Shown here: one piece after another, positions 17,408 through 25,478 of the stretch
Position numbering within the stretch: the first letter of the stretch is position 1
Layout: every line of letters begins with the position of its first letter
NCBI GenBank assembly: GCA_034003245.1
Contig: JAVEYY010000025.1
Location: 9,150-73,149, forward strand
Length of the DNA: 64,000 nt
Direction of reading: 5' to 3'
Origin: Perlabentimonas sp034003245
Lineage (GTDB): Bacteria; Bacteroidota; Bacteroidia; Bacteroidales; Tenuifilaceae
Position numbers and translations under genes: made by a program
Notes under the pieces: model-generated
Database searches by the model: none
What the model was told of the DNA's origin: nothing
The model's input: the letters and a program-made list of their open reading frames with translations, nothing else

Positions 17408-18016
17408 ATGGCAAGATATACTGGACCAACCACAAAGATTGCTAGGAAATTTGGTGAGCCCATTTTTGGCCCCGATAAGGTTCTTGAAAAGAAGAACTAT
17501 CCCCCAGGAATGCACGGCCTGAACAAGAAACGCAAGAAAGTTTCTGAATACGGCACGCAGCTCCAGGAAAAGCAAAAAGCAAAATTCACCTACGGTGTGT
17601 TAGAGCGTCAATTCGCCAACACATTCGATAAGGCATTGCGTATGCCTGGTGTAACTGGTGAAATTCTCCTCCAGCTTCTCGAGTCGAGACTGGACAACGT
17701 TGTTTATCGCATGGGTGTTGCACCTACACGTGCTGCCGCACGTCAGCTGGTGTCGCACAGGCATATTACCGTTAACGGTAAGGTGGTGAATATCCCATCG
17801 TACAGCCTTAAACCAGGCGATTTAGTAGGTGTTAGAGAGAAATCGAAATCACTTGAAATAATTACCGAGTCATTATCTTCCAACCGCCACACCAAGTACT
17901 CTTGGTTAGAGTGGAACAACGATCAGTTGGTGGGCAAGTATATGACCAATCCCGAGCGCTCCGATATTCCCGAGAATATTAAAGAGCAGCTAATTGTTGA
18001 ACTATACTCCAAGTAA
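17408..18016 (+). CDS. rpsD: 30S ribosomal protein S4 (zinc-free form)
   Basis: Assembly-initiating 16S rRNA-binding protein, 202 aa. It begins MARYTGPTTKIARKFGEPIF and has the S4 RNA-binding domain around LESRLDNVVYRMG and ARQLVSHRHITVNGK. The N-terminal region lacks the four zinc-binding Cys found in many S4 proteins. In E. coli S4 represses the alpha operon; no matching pseudoknot was identified here. Confidence 0.98.
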   Translation: MARYTGPTTKIARKFGEPIFGPDKVLEKKNYPPGMHGLNKKRKKVSEYGTQLQEKQKAKFTYGVLERQFANTFDKALRMPGVTGEILLQLLESRLDNVVYRMGVAPTRAAARQLVSHRHITVNGKVVNIPSYSLKPGDLVGVREKSKSLEIITESLSSNRHTKYSWLEWNNDQLVGKYMTNPERSDIPENIKEQLIVELYSK

Positions 18017-18028
18017 AAATTAAACCGA

Positions 18029-19021
18029 ATGGCAATTCTGGCATTTCAAAAACCCGATAAGGTAATAATGCTTGAGTCTACCGATACTTTCGGTAAGTTC
18101 GAGTTTCGTCCTCTTGAGCCAGGCTATGGAATTACAGTGGGCAATGCCCTTCGACGGATTCTTTTGTCGTCGCTTGAGGGTTACGCCATCACTTCCATTA
18201 AGATCTCAGGTGTTGACCATGAGTTCTCTGTGATCCCTGGAGTGGTGGAGGATGTTCCCGAGATTATTCTTAACCTGAAGCAAATTCGGTTAAAGCGCGT
18301 CGTGGAGGACATTGAGGATGAGAAAGTAACCATCTCTATTTCTGGACAAAACGAGTTCAAGGCTGGTTTTCTCTCTAACTTCCTCACAGGCTTCAAGGTG
18401 CTAAACCCCGATTTTGTGATCTGCAAAATGGAGCCAGACGTTAAGCTCGAAATTCAGGTTACCATCCGCAAGGGTAGGGGCTACATCCCCGCCGAGGAGA
18501 ACAAGGAAGAAGATGTTGAGTTTGGCGTTATTCCCATCGATTCAATCCATACCCCCATCAAGAATGTGAAGTTTGAGGTTGAAAACTACCGGGTAGAGCA
18601 AAAAACCGACTACGAGAAGTTGGTATTCGAAATCCTTACCGATGGAAGCATTCATCCAAAGGATGCCCTGAAGGAGGCCGCCAAAATCCTGATTTATCAC
18701 TTCATGCTCTTCTCCGACGAGAAGATAACTCTTGATGCCGACGATAAGTTTGCCAACGATGAGTTCGATGAGGAGATTCTTCACATGAGGCAGCTGCTTA
18801 AAACCAAGCTGGTTGATCTTGACCTGTCGGTTAGGGCGCTCAATTGCCTAAAAGCCGCCGATGTTGATACCCTTGGCGACTTGGTGAGGTTTAACAAGAA
18901 CGACCTGCTGAAGTTTAGAAACTTCGGGAAAAAGTCGCTCACCGAACTCGAAGATCTGCTACAAGCTATGAATCTTTCGTTCGGTATGGATATATCAAAG
19001 TACAAACTTGACAAGGAATAA
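18029..19021 (+). CDS. rpoA: RNA polymerase subunit alpha
   Basis: Alpha subunit, 330 aa, the dimerisation platform of RNA polymerase and the contact site for upstream DNA and regulators. The N-terminal domain contains FEFRPLEPGYGITVGNALRR; the C-terminal domain contains LSVRALNCLKAADVDTLGDL and FRNFGKKSLTELEDL. Acidic linker between them. It lies 12 nt after rpsD and 5 nt before rplQ. Confidence 0.98.
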   Translation: MAILAFQKPDKVIMLESTDTFGKFEFRPLEPGYGITVGNALRRILLSSLEGYAITSIKISGVDHEFSVIPGVVEDVPEIILNLKQIRLKRVVEDIEDEKVTISISGQNEFKAGFLSNFLTGFKVLNPDFVICKMEPDVKLEIQVTIRKGRGYIPAEENKEEDVEFGVIPIDSIHTPIKNVKFEVENYRVEQKTDYEKLVFEILTDGSIHPKDALKEAAKILIYHFMLFSDEKITLDADDKFANDEFDEEILHMRQLLKTKLVDLDLSVRALNCLKAADVDTLGDLVRFNKNDLLKFRNFGKKSLTELEDLLQAMNLSFGMDISKYKLDKE

Positions 19022-19026
19022 TTACG

Positions 19027-19575
19027 ATGAGACATAATAAGAAAGGAAATCATCTAGGACGCACATCCTCTCACCGTAAGGCTATGCTAGCCAATATGGC
19101 TGTTTCGCTGATAAAGTACAAGCGCATCAAAACAACTGTTGCAAAGGCCAAAGCACTTAGAACTTACGTAGAGCCGCTAATCACAAAGAGTAAGAACGAT
19201 ACGACACACTCTAGAAGAACCGTATTTGCCTACTTAAAGGATAAGGAAGCTATTACTGAACTGTTCCGTGACGTTGCAGTTAAAGTAGCCGACAGACCAG
19301 GTGGTTACACTCGTATCCTAAAAACTGGAACCCGTATTGGCGATAACGCTGAGATGTGTATCATTGAACTAGTTGATTACAACACAACCTACACCACTGA
19401 GAGTAAACCTGCAAAAACTGCTGCTAAACGCACCCGTAGAGGAAAAAAAGGTGCTGACGAAGCGCCTGTAGCACAACCTAAAGCCGAAGTGGTTGAAAAA
19501 GTTGTTGAAGCCCCAGAAGTTAGTGCTCCTGAGGTGGAAAATACAACAGAGGAAACTAAAGAGGACGAACAATAG
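19027..19575 (+). CDS. rplQ: 50S ribosomal protein L17 with C-terminal extension
   Basis: Tunnel-exit protein, 182 aa. The L17 core (MRHNKKGNHLGRTSSHRKAM through about residue 120) is followed by roughly 60 residues of low-complexity sequence rich in Ala, Lys, Glu, Val and Pro, ending in an acidic stretch. Such tails are seen in L17 of this phylum; their role is unknown. Last gene of the ribosomal block, followed by a terminator. Confidence 0.97.
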   Translation: MRHNKKGNHLGRTSSHRKAMLANMAVSLIKYKRIKTTVAKAKALRTYVEPLITKSKNDTTHSRRTVFAYLKDKEAITELFRDVAVKVADRPGGYTRILKTGTRIGDNAEMCIIELVDYNTTYTTESKPAKTAAKRTRRGKKGADEAPVAQPKAEVVEKVVEAPEVSAPEVENTTEETKEDEQ

Positions 19576-19601
19576 GTTTGTTTTCAACATAATACTTACG
19601 G

Positions 19602-19637
19602 AAGGGATGGGCTATATTAGCTTAATCCCTTTTTTTT
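19602..19637 (+). terminator. Terminator after the ribosomal protein operon
   Basis: AAGGGAT (19602-19608) can pair with ATCCCTT (19625-19631) around a 16-nt loop and is followed by a run of T. It lies 26 nt after the rplQ stop and separates the operon from enolase. Confidence 0.65.
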
Positions 19638-19676
19638 AGTACTTTTACCTGTCATTAAACATTTAAAATTATTGAG

Positions 19677-20966
19677 ATGGGACAAATTGTTAACGTACAT
19701 GCACGTCAAATACTCGACTCTAGGGGTAACCCTACCATCGAGGTTGATGTAATGACCGAAAGCGGTTATTTTGGAAGAGCAGCCGTGCCAAGTGGCGCTT
19801 CAACTGGAGTTCACGAAGCCGTTGAGCTGCGTGATGGAGATGCAAGTCGATATCTTGGGAAAAGTGTAATGCGCGCTGTAGAGAATGTGAACACTACAAT
19901 TGCTGAGGAAATTGTTGGGATGCACGTGCTGGAGCAACAGCTTATAGATGAAACCCTGATCCAACTCGACGGATCAGAGAATAAAGCGAACCTAGGTGCG
20001 AACGCTATCCTTGGCGTATCTATGGCAGTTGCCCATGCAGCCGCACAGGTAACTCAACAACCTCTTTTTCGATATATTGGCGGTGTAAATGCTTGCACGC
20101 TTCCTATACCCTTAATGAATATCTTGAATGGAGGATCGCACGCCGATAATAGCATCGATTTTCAGGAATTTATGATTATGCCCATTGGTGCCCCCAGTTT
20201 CAGCGAAGCGCTGCGTATGGGTGCCGAAGTATTCCATAACCTGAAGGCTGTTCTTAAGAAGCAAGGCTATTCTACTAACGTGGGCGACGAGGGCGGTTTT
20301 GCACCAAACCTTAAGTCGAACGAAGAGGCTATCACTGTTATTCTTAAGGCCATTGAGAATGCGGGTTACCGTCCTGGCGAGGATATTTACCTAGCCCTCG
20401 ACCCCGCTTCATCTGAATACTATTTGCCCGAGGAGAAGGTTTATCACCTGCATAAATCAACTGGTGACAAGCTAACCTCAGCGCAGATGGTTGACTACTG
20501 GAAAACTTGGGTAGAGAAGTATCCCATCTTGTCGATAGAGGATGGAATGGCCGAGGACGATTGGGAAGGTTGGAAACTGATGAACAAAACCCTTGGCAAC
20601 AAAATTCAGCTGGTAGGCGATGATTTGTTTGTTACCAACGTGAAGCGCTTACAGCGTGGAATCGACGAGAGCGCTGCAAATAGCATTCTGATTAAGGTTA
20701 ATCAGATAGGTACCCTTACCGAAACTATCAATGCCGTTCGTTTGGCTGATATTAACTCCATGACATCGGTTATGAGTCACCGTTCCGGTGAGACAGAGGA
20801 TACTACCATTGCTCACTTGGCAGTTGCGTTAAACACAGGACAGATTAAAACGGGATCGGCATCACGCTCCGACCGGATCGCTAAGTACAACCAGCTCCTC
20901 CGTATCGAGGAGATGCTTGGTTCTTCGGCTCGTTATCTTGGAAAAAACTTCAAGTATTTGAAGTAA
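19677..20966 (+). CDS. eno: Enolase (phosphopyruvate hydratase)
   Basis: Glycolytic enzyme that converts 2-phosphoglycerate to phosphoenolpyruvate; Mg-dependent, 429 aa. It starts MGQIVNVHARQILDSRGNPT and contains VGDDLFVTN and ILIKVNQIGTLTET, which carries the catalytic Lys, and SHRSGETEDTTIAHLAV. Length is normal. It is separated from rplQ by a terminator. The gap holds TACTTTTA, one base off the -7 consensus, with no clear -33 element. Confidence 0.98.
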   Translation: MGQIVNVHARQILDSRGNPTIEVDVMTESGYFGRAAVPSGASTGVHEAVELRDGDASRYLGKSVMRAVENVNTTIAEEIVGMHVLEQQLIDETLIQLDGSENKANLGANAILGVSMAVAHAAAQVTQQPLFRYIGGVNACTLPIPLMNILNGGSHADNSIDFQEFMIMPIGAPSFSEALRMGAEVFHNLKAVLKKQGYSTNVGDEGGFAPNLKSNEEAITVILKAIENAGYRPGEDIYLALDPASSEYYLPEEKVYHLHKSTGDKLTSAQMVDYWKTWVEKYPILSIEDGMAEDDWEGWKLMNKTLGNKIQLVGDDLFVTNVKRLQRGIDESAANSILIKVNQIGTLTETINAVRLADINSMTSVMSHRSGETEDTTIAHLAVALNTGQIKTGSASRSDRIAKYNQLLRIEEMLGSSARYLGKNFKYLK

Positions 20967-20978
20967 TCTAATTATCTT

Positions 20979-21018
20979 AAAAAAAGGGCTCATCATTACT
21001 ATGATGAGCCCTTTTTTT
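20979..21018. terminator. Bidirectional terminator between eno and the convergent small gene
   Basis: A perfect 18-bp stem (A-run, GGGCTCATCAT at 20986-20996) with a 4-nt loop at 20997-21000 pairs with its complement ending in a T-run. The A- and T-runs flank the stem on both sides, so it can terminate eno on the plus strand and the 21025-21264 gene on the minus strand. Confidence 0.9.
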
Positions 21019-21024
21019 GTATCT

Positions 21025-21264
21025 TCACAGGGTATAATCAAACTCAGACATGGCTTTTAGTGGATTTGTCCATTTTTGTTGGAGCCTTTCATTACTAAAT
21101 GTTGTAGATTTGAGTAAAGCAATTTGTTGATTCTGAGTTTGAAGAGCCAGAATACCCAATTCGTTTAACAAGGTTATTCTGGGTGTTGATTGTACACGAA
21201 GAATCTTTGGGTTTGACATGGTCTCTATGTACTGTTCTTGTTTTTTTGCCGATTTGCGACTCAT
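21025..21264 (-). CDS. Small hypothetical protein convergent with eno
   Basis: 79 aa from the ATG at 21264 (MSRKSAKKQEQYIE); a GTG 15 nt upstream is an alternative. The protein is basic at the N-terminus, has no signal peptide or membrane segment and resembles no family I recognise. In favour of a real gene: it ends right at the bidirectional terminator it would share with eno. Against: no promoter was found and it is short. Confidence 0.45.
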   Translation of the reverse strand: MSRKSAKKQEQYIETMSNPKILRVQSTPRITLLNELGILALQTQNQQIALLKSTTFSNERLQQKWTNPLKAMSEFDYTL

Positions 21265-21402
21265 AAAGCGAAAGTACACTGTTGGAACAACTAAATATTG
21301 CGATTATTATTGAGGTTTGATGGTTTTTTTACTTGATCTTGATAATGCTATTGTGTAATAAAATTTTTTAAAGTGATTATTAATATTCTACCTGTAAAAC
21401 TT

Positions 21403-24400
21403 ATGTATCGCGTTTATTTGGTTTTACTTACGATTGTTTTTTTGCAACCAATCGTGGGTAATTCGAGCAATGTGGAACAGGTAGTGCAAACCCAACTTTT
21501 TAATATTGATAATGGACTTTCGCAATCCAACGTTACCAGCCTATATCTAGATTCCTATGGTTTTTTATGGGTTGGAACACAGGATGGCCTTAATCGTTAC
21601 GATGGATATTCCTTTAAAACCTACCGTAACAATCCACTCGATGACACATCGCTCTGCAACAACAGTATTCTTTCTATATGCGAGGATAATCAAGGGAATA
21701 TTTGGGTTGGAACCTGGGATGGTCTAAGCGTTTTTCATCGACTTGAGGATAAATTCACGAGTTTCTATCATGACCCCGATGATCCGAAATCTATAAGTGC
21801 CAGTAGAATTTTTGATGTTTTGAAAACACGCGACGGAGCAATTTGGGTGAAGACTATTGAATCGCTTGACTTGTATAACCCTACAACCAACTCATTTACC
21901 CGATATCCTCACTTCTCCGATCCACATACTTTTCACTCCGACATCAACGATTTTGCAATTTTTGAGGATAGCGAGAATCGGTTATGGATTGGCACTAAGG
22001 ATGGATTGCTTTTTTTCGATAGGTCGTTAGGCCTCTACAAGCGTTACTCTCATGACCCCAAGAACCTCCTGTCGATAAGTAGTAACAGAATAACCAGTAT
22101 TATTGAGGATAATAAAAGTAATTTATGGGTTGCCACAGCCAATGGGCTGAATAGGTTTGTTCCCCAAAGGGAAACATTTTATCGTTACGCCAACAATTCG
22201 AGGGAAGAAGCTAATTCTACGGAAAATGTGATTAATACCCTATTTGTCGATAGCTACGGCCGATTGTTGGTTGGAACAAGAACAGGCTTGTTTGAGTTTT
22301 CTTTAAGCAGAGGTTCCTTTAGCCGATATGCAGCCTATGCCGATGGGAAGAGGATTTACACTACATCAATAAACTCAATAATTGAGGATACCTCAAAAAT
22401 TATTTGGGTTGGTTCACAAGCCGGACTTGTGAAATGGGATACAAAAGGGAATAAGTTTAATCTATACGGAAAGACTATAAGTAGCGATAATCTATTCTCG
22501 AGCAATTCAATTGCATCGTTGTTCGACGATGGCTTGGGGCAGGTTTGGGTAGGCACCTGGGGAGCCGGGTTGCATCTATATAATCGGCGTACAGGCAGTG
22601 TGGTAAAGTACTCGCAACGCCTACCCGATCCTTATAGAATTGCCAATGACTTTGTGCATGCCATTACCCGCTTAAAAAACGGAACCTTCCTTATAGGCAC
22701 GAGAAGTGGTGTCCAGCGTTTTAATCCTGCAAGTAGAACCTTTACCGATTTTTTTAAAGATTTTGGTTTGGATGCGTCTGGAATATTTGCCGATAACCGA
22801 GTTTACTCTATTAAGGAAGATGGCGAGGGTAATATATGGTTTGCCACACGTTTGGGGCTCCATCGGTTCAGCAAGAAATCTTTAGAGAGTTTTTACCATG
22901 TTCCATCTGATTCAAATTCGATCTCATCAAATGAGATTCACTGCATTGAACTCGATGGGGACTTCCTTTGGATTGGAACATTCAACGGCTTAAATAGGCT
23001 CGATATTAAAACTGGAGCGATTAAGGTTTTTAGAAGAGGAGCACGATATAAGGAAAGTGAGCTAATTTCGAACGATATTGTTTGTCTAAGGCTCGACTCA
23101 AAAGGATCCTTGTGGGTTGGAACACCCTCGGGGCTGCACAAGTACGATGCACAGAAAGATGAGTTTTCCCTTTACACTCAAGCCGATGGACTACCTAATA
23201 ACCTGGTTTATGCCATTGAGGAGGATAGTAATGGAAATATTTGGGTGAGTACTAACTGGGGTCTCGCCAAGTTGGACCCAGTAGATAATACCATTCAGTC
23301 GTACGACGTAAGCGATGGTCTTCAAAGCTACGAGTTTAACGTGGGAGCTAGCCATAAGTCAAAAACGGGGGAATTGTTTTTTGGTGGTATTCAGGGTTTT
23401 AATGCATTCTTTCCCGAGTCTATTCAGCACAATCAGTTTGTGCCCCCAATTGCCATTACATCCATCGAGTTTATTGGTTCGCAGGGGCAACGTGAAGTGT
23501 CGGTTTTGGGTAAAAAGGAGATAACCATCAAACGCGATTACTCTCTTATCAACATAGAGTTTGCTGTGCTCGATTTTACTCATCCTTCCAAGAATATCTT
23601 TAAGTATAAGATGGAAGGACTAGAGGATGAGTGGATTGATATCGGAAATCGGCGCTCTGCAACGTTCTCGAACCTTAAGGAAGGCACATACACGCTGCGT
23701 GTAATTGGAGCAAATAGCGATTTAGTTTGGAATGAGGAGGGTGTATCGCTTAAGATTATTATCCGAACCGATTTTTGGAACTCGAGATTAGCCTACTGGA
23801 TGTATGGATTTTTGTTTGTTGGGTCAATTGTGCTTTTCCTGCGATCGCGTACCCAAATTCTCCGACGAACCAGCCGGCTACTCCGTGAACGAGAACATAC
23901 AATGGCCGAGGTCGAAAGCCAAAAGGAAGCGTTGCTAATTCAGAACAAAAGCATCACCGATAGCATCAACTACGCTAAACGAATTCAGGAAGCCCTTATT
24001 CCCTCGGAGCAGCACTTCCGTAAAATACTGCCCGAGTCGTTTATTCTTTATCTCCCTAAAGATATTGTGAGTGGTGATTTTTACTGGATTAATGAGACCA
24101 AAAACAAGATTTTTGTTGCAGCAATCGACTGTACAGGCCATGGTGTGCCCGGTGCGTTTATGTCGATAATTGGAGTAGAACTTCTGCGGAATATCACTAA
24201 CGTGATGGGTATTAACGATGCTGCCGAAATCCTGAACCGCTTAGATATGGGAGTACACGATACATTCTCGAAAGGCGTTGGCGATGTCAATGTGACTGTG
24301 AAGGATGGAATGGATGTTTCGTTCTGTGTAATCGACAAGGAGCAGAATGTACTGCAGTTTGCCGGTGCATTCACCAACCTGTATATTGTAAGAGATAGTA

Positions 24401-24729
24401 AGATAATTGAGATTAAGGGCGATCGTTACTCTGTTGGAACCGGTGGCGAACCTGACAACCCCCTTTTTAATAGCCACCTCATTACCATTGAACCCGACGA
24501 TATGATCTACATGTTTACCGATGGTTACGTGGATCAGTTTGGTGGCCCCGATGGCAAAAAGTATAAGTTCCGCCGATTTAGGCACCTTTTACTCAATATT
24601 CATAAGTATCCCCTGGAAATTCAACGAAAGTACCTGCTTGGAAGCATGAACGAATGGAAAGGCAATCACGAGCAGGTTGACGATATCCTGATTATTGGAA
24701 TTAAGCCCGATCTTAGCGTATTGTTCTAG
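21403..24729 (+). CDS. Two-component-regulator-propeller sensor with SpoIIE phosphatase output
   Basis: About 1108 aa from the ATG at 21403, which gives a clean signal peptide (YRVYLVLLTIVFLQPIVG); a GTG at 21373 is also possible. A dozen or so reg_prop repeats of the type GxLWVGTxxGLxRY fill residues 20-660 and should form periplasmic beta-propellers. A Y_Y_Y domain follows (about 680-780), then one membrane segment (about 795-812), a coiled coil, and a SpoIIE/PP2C-type phosphatase domain with DIVSGDFYW and IDCTGHGVPGAFMS, whose Asp residues bind metal. It probably senses an external signal and dephosphorylates a cytoplasmic target, possibly an anti-sigma antagonist. No partner is encoded nearby. 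Confidence 0.88.
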   Translation: MYRVYLVLLTIVFLQPIVGNSSNVEQVVQTQLFNIDNGLSQSNVTSLYLDSYGFLWVGTQDGLNRYDGYSFKTYRNNPLDDTSLCNNSILSICEDNQGNIWVGTWDGLSVFHRLEDKFTSFYHDPDDPKSISASRIFDVLKTRDGAIWVKTIESLDLYNPTTNSFTRYPHFSDPHTFHSDINDFAIFEDSENRLWIGTKDGLLFFDRSLGLYKRYSHDPKNLLSISSNRITSIIEDNKSNLWVATANGLNRFVPQRETFYRYANNSREEANSTENVINTLFVDSYGRLLVGTRTGLFEFSLSRGSFSRYAAYADGKRIYTTSINSIIEDTSKIIWVGSQAGLVKWDTKGNKFNLYGKTISSDNLFSSNSIASLFDDGLGQVWVGTWGAGLHLYNRRTGSVVKYSQRLPDPYRIANDFVHAITRLKNGTFLIGTRSGVQRFNPASRTFTDFFKDFGLDASGIFADNRVYSIKEDGEGNIWFATRLGLHRFSKKSLESFYHVPSDSNSISSNEIHCIELDGDFLWIGTFNGLNRLDIKTGAIKVFRRGARYKESELISNDIVCLRLDSKGSLWVGTPSGLHKYDAQKDEFSLYTQADGLPNNLVYAIEEDSNGNIWVSTNWGLAKLDPVDNTIQSYDVSDGLQSYEFNVGASHKSKTGELFFGGIQGFNAFFPESIQHNQFVPPIAITSIEFIGSQGQREVSVLGKKEITIKRDYSLINIEFAVLDFTHPSKNIFKYKMEGLEDEWIDIGNRRSATFSNLKEGTYTLRVIGANSDLVWNEEGVSLKIIIRTDFWNSRLAYWMYGFLFVGSIVLFLRSRTQILRRTSRLLREREHTMAEVESQKEALLIQNKSITDSINYAKRIQEALIPSEQHFRKILPESFILYLPKDIVSGDFYWINETKNKIFVAAIDCTGHGVPGAFMSIIGVELLRNITNVMGINDAAEILNRLDMGVHDTFSKGVGDVNVTVKDGMDVSFCVIDKEQNVLQFAGAFTNLYIVRDSKIIEIKGDRYSVGTGGEPDNPLFNSHLITIEPDDMIYMFTDGYVDQFGGPDGKKYKFRRFRHLLLNIHKYPLEIQRKYLLGSMNEWKGNHEQVDDILIIGIKPDLSVLF

Positions 24730-24752
24730 CATACTCTGTTTTACTTCTCACC

Positions 24753-25478
24753 ATGATTAGATTGCTTGTTGTTTTACTCCTTACTGTTTTACCTCTACAC
24801 ACGGATATTCGCTCGTTGCAAACGCCAACCTATAAAATGGTTGACATAGAGTATATGAGGCGAATTTTAACTGGAAGAATAGATTATAGAGGTGATGCAA
24901 ATTTTGTAAAGGTGCAGCCTGAGCATACTGTTAGGGAGATGTATTTGGAACAAAGAACTTATAATGCCTTTTTGCACATGCATGCCGCAGCCCTCGCGGA
25001 TGGTATTAGGCTTACCATAATTTCTGGAGCTAGAAATTTTGATTACCAACGGCGAATTTGGGAAGGCAAGTGGAGCAGCCTTAGGGGTAATTCTGTCACC
25101 GACAAGGCATCATCAATTCTTCGATATAGCTCTATGCCTTCAACATCTCGGCATCATTGGGGTACCGATATCGACTTAAATAGGCTTGATAATGGCTATT
25201 TTGAACAAGGGAAGGGTCTTGAGGAGTATGAGTGGCTTTGTGCAAATGCATCCAGGTTTGGGTTCTGTCAGGTCTATACCCACAAGGCTGAATCAGGTCG
25301 AACGGGTTACGAGATGGAGAAATGGCACTGGTCGTACATGCCTGTAGCATCGGGTTTGCTTTGGCACTACATTAGGCTTATTAACCATCAGGATATAAAG
25401 CAGTTTAGCGGGGCAGAGGTTGCTTCCGAACTCGATATAATTGGACAATACGTTCTGGGGATATCAAGTTGCAATTAG
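24753..25478 (+). CDS. VanY-type D-alanyl-D-alanine carboxypeptidase (M15 family)
   Basis: Exported peptidase, 241 aa, with an N-terminal hydrophobic signal (IRLLVVLLLTVLPLH). The zinc-site motifs of the M15B family are present: SGARNFDYQRRIWEGKW, STSRHHWGTDIDLN (first His and Asp ligands) and EKWHWSY (Glu base and second His). It would trim D-Ala from peptidoglycan stem peptides in the periplasm. It lies 23 nt after the SpoIIE-domain gene and is probably co-transcribed. Its 3' end overlaps the convergent histidine kinase gene by 4 nt. Confidence 0.85.
   Translation: MIRLLVVLLLTVLPLHTDIRSLQTPTYKMVDIEYMRRILTGRIDYRGDANFVKVQPEHTVREMYLEQRTYNAFLHMHAAALADGIRLTIISGARNFDYQRRIWEGKWSSLRGNSVTDKASSILRYSSMPSTSRHHWGTDIDLNRLDNGYFEQGKGLEEYEWLCANASRFGFCQVYTHKAESGRTGYEMEKWHWSYMPVASGLLWHYIRLINHQDIKQFSGAEVASELDIIGQYVLGISSCN

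Noticed and set aside
21403..23400. DNA tandem repeat in the propeller region
   Set aside because: The periodicity is at protein level (reg_prop repeats); DNA copies are too diverged to call a DNA repeat.
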